From NCBI GenBank assembly GCA_003024985.2, contig PXIH01S0080596.1: a DNA stretch of 10,206 nt, one strand, 5' to 3'. The stretch comes from Euperipatoides rowelli. Lineage: Eukaryota > Onychophora > Udeonychophora > Euonychophora > Peripatopsidae. A program made the position numbers and the translations under genes. Below are positions 6,460 through 10,206 of this stretch, piece by piece. Within the stretch, counting starts at the first letter, position 1. Every line of letters begins with the position of its first letter. The notes below the pieces were generated by a model. It searched no databases. It saw only the letters and a program-made list of their open reading frames with translations, and was not told where the DNA came from.

Positions 6460-7179
6460 GTGATTACAATATCTTAGATGATGGGGTAGCAATAATTTTT
6501 CATTTTAATCATCTGCAATCCTAATCATGAATTTTACATTCACTTTTTTTTGGGGGGAAATACATTGATTTTNTTTATAACCATTACATCAGAAATATTA
6601 TAATAAACCTGTTTTAATTATTTTCTAAGTAACATTTTAACAGAAAAAAATATTATTGCAAAATTTTATTATCTGTCAACAGGATTCTCGTGATTGAAAT
6701 ATTAAAATCTTGTAGAGTTTGTTGCGTGACCAATATTTATATTGACTCTGACTTAATAATAAGCTTTATTGTTCTTTATTAGATCTTCAAGTTTGTTGTT
6801 TAGATGGATTACAAAAGAAAGGGCAACAAGTAATAACCCTTAATTACCGACTATCACTTTAATTGAGATAACGTGCTTTCTCGTTTGTGGACATCAACTT
6901 CTCTCCACTTAACCTCAAATTTTCTCCACAGACTTTAAGAAACCTGAATTCATATAGGCTTATCAATTTAATTAGTAATACCCCGAAAAGGAAGGCAAAA
7001 ATATATTCTAAAAATATTACACACATTGCAAATATTATTTGTGTGCAGATGTTATATTAATATTATCTTAAGCATCATGTTAATCAATTTAAATTAAAAT
7101 AGACTGAATATATAAATTACAAATAACTTTTAATTTTTTGAAACGTTTTCTTTGTTTATTTANTAGGTTTAGAAAATAT
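6460..7179. other. AT-rich stretch with no gene
   Basis: No ORF above chance. A polypyrimidine run ending in CACAG at about 6921-6931 looks like a splice acceptor but has no open frame after it. Confidence 0.5.
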
Positions 7180-7430
7180 GGTCGGATTCTGTTATCTGCC
7201 CACCAATATGGCTGACGGTAATAAGTTGTAAATATCTAGATTGGTGCCCAGCAAAAGATTATTTCACCTGTAGATTATCCTAGGGTTCAGGGTTAAGATA
7301 CGGTTAAGATTGAAAAGAAATATACTAAAATAGTCTAGAAAAAAATACTAATTCCACACGCTACTACGTTTTAGTTGGCACACAACTCCTAACATTAATT
7401 ATGTTGGTGGGCAGATAACGGAATCTGATC
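7180..7430. mobile_element. 251-bp MITE with 30-bp terminal inverted repeats
   Basis: Bases 7180-7209 and 7401-7430 are inverted copies at 26 of 30 positions. They share the uninterrupted core GTTATCTGCCCACCAA (7191-7206) and its complement. The interior has no coding capacity and includes AGGGTTCAGGGTTAAG, a degenerate telomere-like string. The size and structure are those of a miniature inverted-repeat element mobilised in trans. Flanks GAAAATAT (7172-7179) and GAAACCGT (7431-7438) match at only 5 of 8, so the target duplication and superfamily are unresolved. Confidence 0.8.
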
Positions 7431-8109
7431 GAAACCGTATTATTTTTAATATTGTTCTATGACTTATTTTATGGTTATGATCAGTTCTGTGCTAAAGCAC
7501 CTATACCTCAGATTCAACATTTCCTAACAGCCCCAAAACAGCCAATCGTAGATCAGCTTGCATTCTATCAGCAGTATAGTGTGCTTTATATTTAGTACTT
7601 ATTTCTTAATATGCTCTAATATTTATGTTAAATTTAGGGTCAGTGTACAGTTAAGGTTAGAGATCGCCTAATATACTGGAGGAAAATGTTTGTCTGAGAT
7701 CCAGATGCTTGTTTTATGTGCTGCAGAGGCATATATTAATATATTCCAGTTATCATGAATACCAGGTAAGAAATGTTAATGAGCCTTAACCATAGCAGCT
7801 GCCTAGCAAACTTACATCCCCATTATAGACAGAAATAGCCATTGATTGCTTAATGGTGGACCCGACCAATGGAAGTTCTGCAAAAATTATTAAAAACGAT
7901 TAAAAATATTTATTTGACCTCTTGAATATCATTAGACTTGTGGCATAGTTATTATTAACTAGTCGGAGTAGGATGTATGGTTTTCACTGGTTGGAGGCAA
8001 CCTTTCACCAAATTTGGTTACCCATAATTAGAAGCTCCAAAGAACGTCCCAGAAAGGCATCAGTAAAGGAATATTGACATTCAAGATGAGACATTCGCAA
8101 TCACATTGG
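7431..8109. other. Unassigned sequence, somewhat less AT-rich
   Basis: No ORF is visible. CAGGTAAGA (7762-7770) is a perfect splice-donor consensus, but no open exon precedes it. 7980-8070 is mixed in composition and could be a fragment of an old repeat. Confidence 0.4.
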
Positions 8110-8141
8110 ATTAATCAGGAGGTAGTATGGCCCTGATTAAT
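8110..8141. repeat. Hairpin with 10-bp perfect arms
   Basis: ATTAATCAGG (8110-8119) and CCTGATTAAT (8132-8141) pair perfectly around 12 bases. A third related string, CTGATTAACC, begins at 8147. Confidence 0.85.
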
Positions 8142-8161
8142 AAGATCTGATTAACCATTGT

Positions 8162-8289
8162 AGGAGTTAGGGTTCAGGTTGGGGGGAAATTTCAATTTAC
8201 ATTTTTCCCAAGATGGCCGCCAATATCTTTTTTGATAATTTTAATATTTTATTACAGTCCTAACCTTACCCTGAACCCTAACGCCAACT
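8162..8289. mobile_element. Repeat with inverted GTTAGGGTTCAGG-type ends and GATGGCCG core
   Basis: GTTAGGGTTCAGG near 8166-8178 is answered by CCTGAACCCTAAC at 8270-8282, an inverted pair. Between them lie AATTTACATT and AAGATGGCCGCC. The same core recurs inverted at 8412-8440, so this is a member of a dispersed family. It may be a MITE. No target duplication is identified. Confidence 0.5.
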
Positions 8290-8397
8290 ATGTGTGAAAA
8301 CCACTATGCCCCAACCCTAAGATAATCAAGAGTTGCAATAAACTTTTTTGAATATATTTTTAACCTCAAAACTAGACATAAATAAATTATCCACAAT

Positions 8398-8480
8398 TAC
8401 TTTTCTGATAAGTCGGCCATCTTGCGGGTAATGTAAATTCAATTGTTGCTAAGGTTGGGATGAAGGTTAGGACTGTAAAC
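8398..8480 (-). repeat. Inverted second copy of the GATGGCCG-core repeat
   Basis: On the minus strand this reads TTTACAGTCCTAACCTT, then AATTTACATTACCCGCAAG and GATGGCCGACTTATC. It matches the core of 8192-8240, and TTACAGTCCTAACCTT also occurs on the plus strand at 8252-8267. The copies are diverged and opposed, so 8190-8480 could fold as a large imperfect hairpin. Confidence 0.55.
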
Positions 8481-8639
8481 AAAAAAATTAGGAAGCTGAA
8501 CAGTTTAGTCATGTGACATGTATATCGTTTCACCAAACGGATGTTGAAAAGCNGAAAGGGCTAACTTTGATCGTTCGTCTATAAAATTAAATGTTCGCGT
8601 TACCATCAGGTATAAACCAAATAAATGAAACGCACTGAA

Positions 8640-9127
8640 AAAATCTTATAACAAACATGCCTTTAGTATGATAGTTGGAATGGCAAAAAGACCCCCAAAT
8701 ATTTATTAGAAATAATTCGCTATTAAATAAAGACATTATTCACATGATGAAAGATATATAAACTACATAATATTAGTCTGAGTAAATTCCAATTGAGATG
8801 GTGTTATTAGAAATTGTTTATTTTAACAATAACTTTTTAATTAAAACATTCTTTCAATTTATCTTTTAAATTTAATTAGATTTTAGATAAATAAATGAAG
8901 TTTTAATTAATACTTTCTTATTGACCTTGGTGTTGACGTGTATTGAAAATGGAATTTTATTGTATTCCTTAATTATATTTTTTGATCAATTGTCAATGTT
9001 AGTTAATGCAATAGAATGACAAATGTTTGAAATCAATGTGACATGTTTCTAGTAACAATCTGATGGGTGAAGCCATTTTACTACTCCTCAACTCAATTAT
9101 ATGAAATAGGACTGACAAAAATGAAGA
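8640..9127. other. AT-rich stretch with no gene
   Basis: Nothing recognisable on either strand. Confidence 0.5.
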
Positions 9128-9128
9128 T

Positions 9129-9146
9129 ATTTTTTTTAAAAAAAAA
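9129..9146. repeat. T-run/A-run palindrome
   Basis: Eight T followed by nine A. It is the same design as T10A10 at 5532-5551. Confidence 0.85.
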
Positions 9147-9147
9147 T

Positions 9148-9789
9148 ACTTAATATGAAATATAAAAATATTGTAGTCAATTTGTATGCAGAAGATACCA
9201 ATGGGTTATAAATAATCCTATTTTACAAAAACAATTTCTAATAATATTTATCTTTTTGTAAAATATATAGATTCTTATTGAAAGCATAAGGATTCAAATG
9301 TTAGTAAACTGAAGTAAATCTATGATGCTTTTCTAAAAATAACAACACAATTTTGCTCTTACTTTCAGCTTATGAATTTTCAATACGGATTAGAATTTGC
9401 TCATTTACAGTATATATTATAGTATTGATTATAAAAAAATTGATTGGTGTAAAAGATATATCGATAAGTGATTGGAAAGATGATAATGTATTATATTTGA
9501 TATATATATTCATTCTGCATATTTTTTCTATTTTGTATATTTGTTTAGTCATTCCTCTAAATGCTTTGTTGGATTTTTCAACATCTCACCATTATGGACA
9601 TATAGTCTACTATATTGGAACAGTAATATAGCCTGTATTTGCTTGAATATATATTTTAAATGTTTCTGGCTGTTAGGTGTTTTATTGTGTTTTTTTTTTT
9701 ATATAAATTTTAATTTAATTTTTATTGCTATATTGATTGTTAGTGCTTCTAGAAAGTAATAAGTAAATTGGTTCCTATTGGTCCAAAAC
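9148..9789. other. AT-rich stretch with doubtful hydrophobic ORFs
   Basis: A 92-codon frame (9353-9631, opening at TTG) and a 72-codon frame (9541-9759) encode F/I/L/Y-rich, membrane-like segments. AT-rich DNA readily gives such products by chance. CTTACTTTCAG (9358-9368) looks like a splice acceptor just before the first. No family is recognised and I do not call a gene. Confidence 0.4.
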
Positions 9790-9829
9790 TTTAGAAATTG
9801 ACAGTGGGGGATGTACTATAGGGTCTGGA

Positions 9830-10001
9830 GTTGGGTTGACCTAGTAGTATTGATAGCCTATATTACCTACTGGGTAGTAGAGAGTAAGTAGGCCAAACTT
9901 GAGACAGATTTGTCAAATGGCATATAAAGAACATTCATACATACAGACAGATAGACATTCTTACATACAGACATCCTGACATTCAATTTTATACATATAA
10001 G
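9830..10001 (+). mobile_element. Possible 3' end of an RTE-like retrotransposon or SINE
   Basis: A purine/pyrimidine-mixed block with GAGACAGATTTGTCAAATGG (9901-9920) leads into ACATACAGACAGATAGACATT and ACATACAGACATCC units (9940-9975). It ends in TTTTATACATATAAG (9987-10001). Known: many RTE-clade elements and their SINEs end in ACAGACAGACATT-like units followed by TTTTATATATA. No reverse-transcriptase frame is seen upstream. The alternative is an ordinary ACAGACAT microsatellite with AT-rich flank. Confidence 0.4.
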
Positions 10002-10206
10002 TTTGCTACTGATAGCTTTTCATTCAGTATTGTAGAAGTTTTGAAAAAAAAACAGCAATGGTGAAACAATCTTCAGTTAAATATTAAAAGAAATGAAATT
10101 TAAAGAGTCTACAACAGGATTGTCAAACATTTTTTTCAAATTCACTAAAATCAAAGTAATAAACATAATTATTGGACATGTTTGTATTTATTTGCTAAGA
10201 TTTGAT
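10002..10206. other. AT-rich tail of the window
   Basis: No feature recognised. Confidence 0.5.

Noticed and set aside
7762-7770. CAGGTAAGA splice-donor consensus
   Set aside because: No open exon precedes it and no partner acceptor can be tied to it. A 9-base match occurs by chance.
8166-8282. TTAGGG-like strings as an interstitial telomere
   Set aside because: The strings are few, degenerate and arranged as an inverted pair, which fits a repeat-element end rather than a telomeric array.
9353-9759. Hydrophobic ORFs (92 and 72 codons) after a splice-acceptor-like CTTACTTTCAG
   Set aside because: The composition is what AT-rich random DNA gives. The first opens at TTG, the two are in different frames, and no family motif is visible.

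Overview
The window looks like non-coding nuclear DNA from an invertebrate animal. It is strongly AT-rich. It has no long open reading frame on either strand; the longest, 92 codons, is low-complexity and begins at TTG. It is full of animal-type repeats: hAT-like and PIF/Harbinger-like DNA-transposon ends, 3' tails resembling non-LTR retrotransposons, GATA/GACA-type microsatellites and palindromic MITE-like elements. Thirteen isolated N bases suggest a draft assembly. A lophotrochozoan such as a gastropod mollusc would fit, but nothing here fixes the taxon. I see no rRNA, tRNA, CRISPR, operon or bacterial gene.

Layout. 1-486 is featureless. 495-2254 is bounded by hAT-type inverted ends (CAGGGGTTCTCAAAC / GTTTGAGAATCCCTG) and imperfect 8-bp flanking repeats. 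It reads as a degenerate, non-autonomous hAT element of about 1.76 kb that carries a long hairpin (585-684) and a satellite-like array (about 1020-1750) with one almost exact 192-bp duplication. 2767-5869 is bounded by 22-bp imperfect inverted repeats and TTA on both sides, the expected 3-bp target-site duplication of PIF/Harbinger elements. About 240 bp inside its left end is a decayed MADF/Myb-SANT-like N-terminus (3010-3132), the kind of accessory DNA-binding protein that Harbinger elements carry. The rest of that element is broken up by microsatellites and a retrotransposon-type 3' tail (about 4838-4920).

5870-6060 is a cluster of palindromes, including a nearly perfect 104-bp one. 6061-8640 holds a 251-bp MITE with 30-bp terminal inverted repeats (7180-7430), two inverted related copies of a repeat containing a GATGGCCG motif with degenerate TTAGGG-like strings (about 8162-8480), and scattered CGTTCGTC motifs. 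8640-9789 is AT-rich and unassigned. About 9830-10001 resembles the 3' end of an RTE-like retrotransposon or SINE.

No genes work together here. The window is best read as layered, decayed transposons. I found no convincing new functional system. The best leads are the Harbinger/MADF relic, the hAT element with its internal satellite array, and the 104-bp palindrome.
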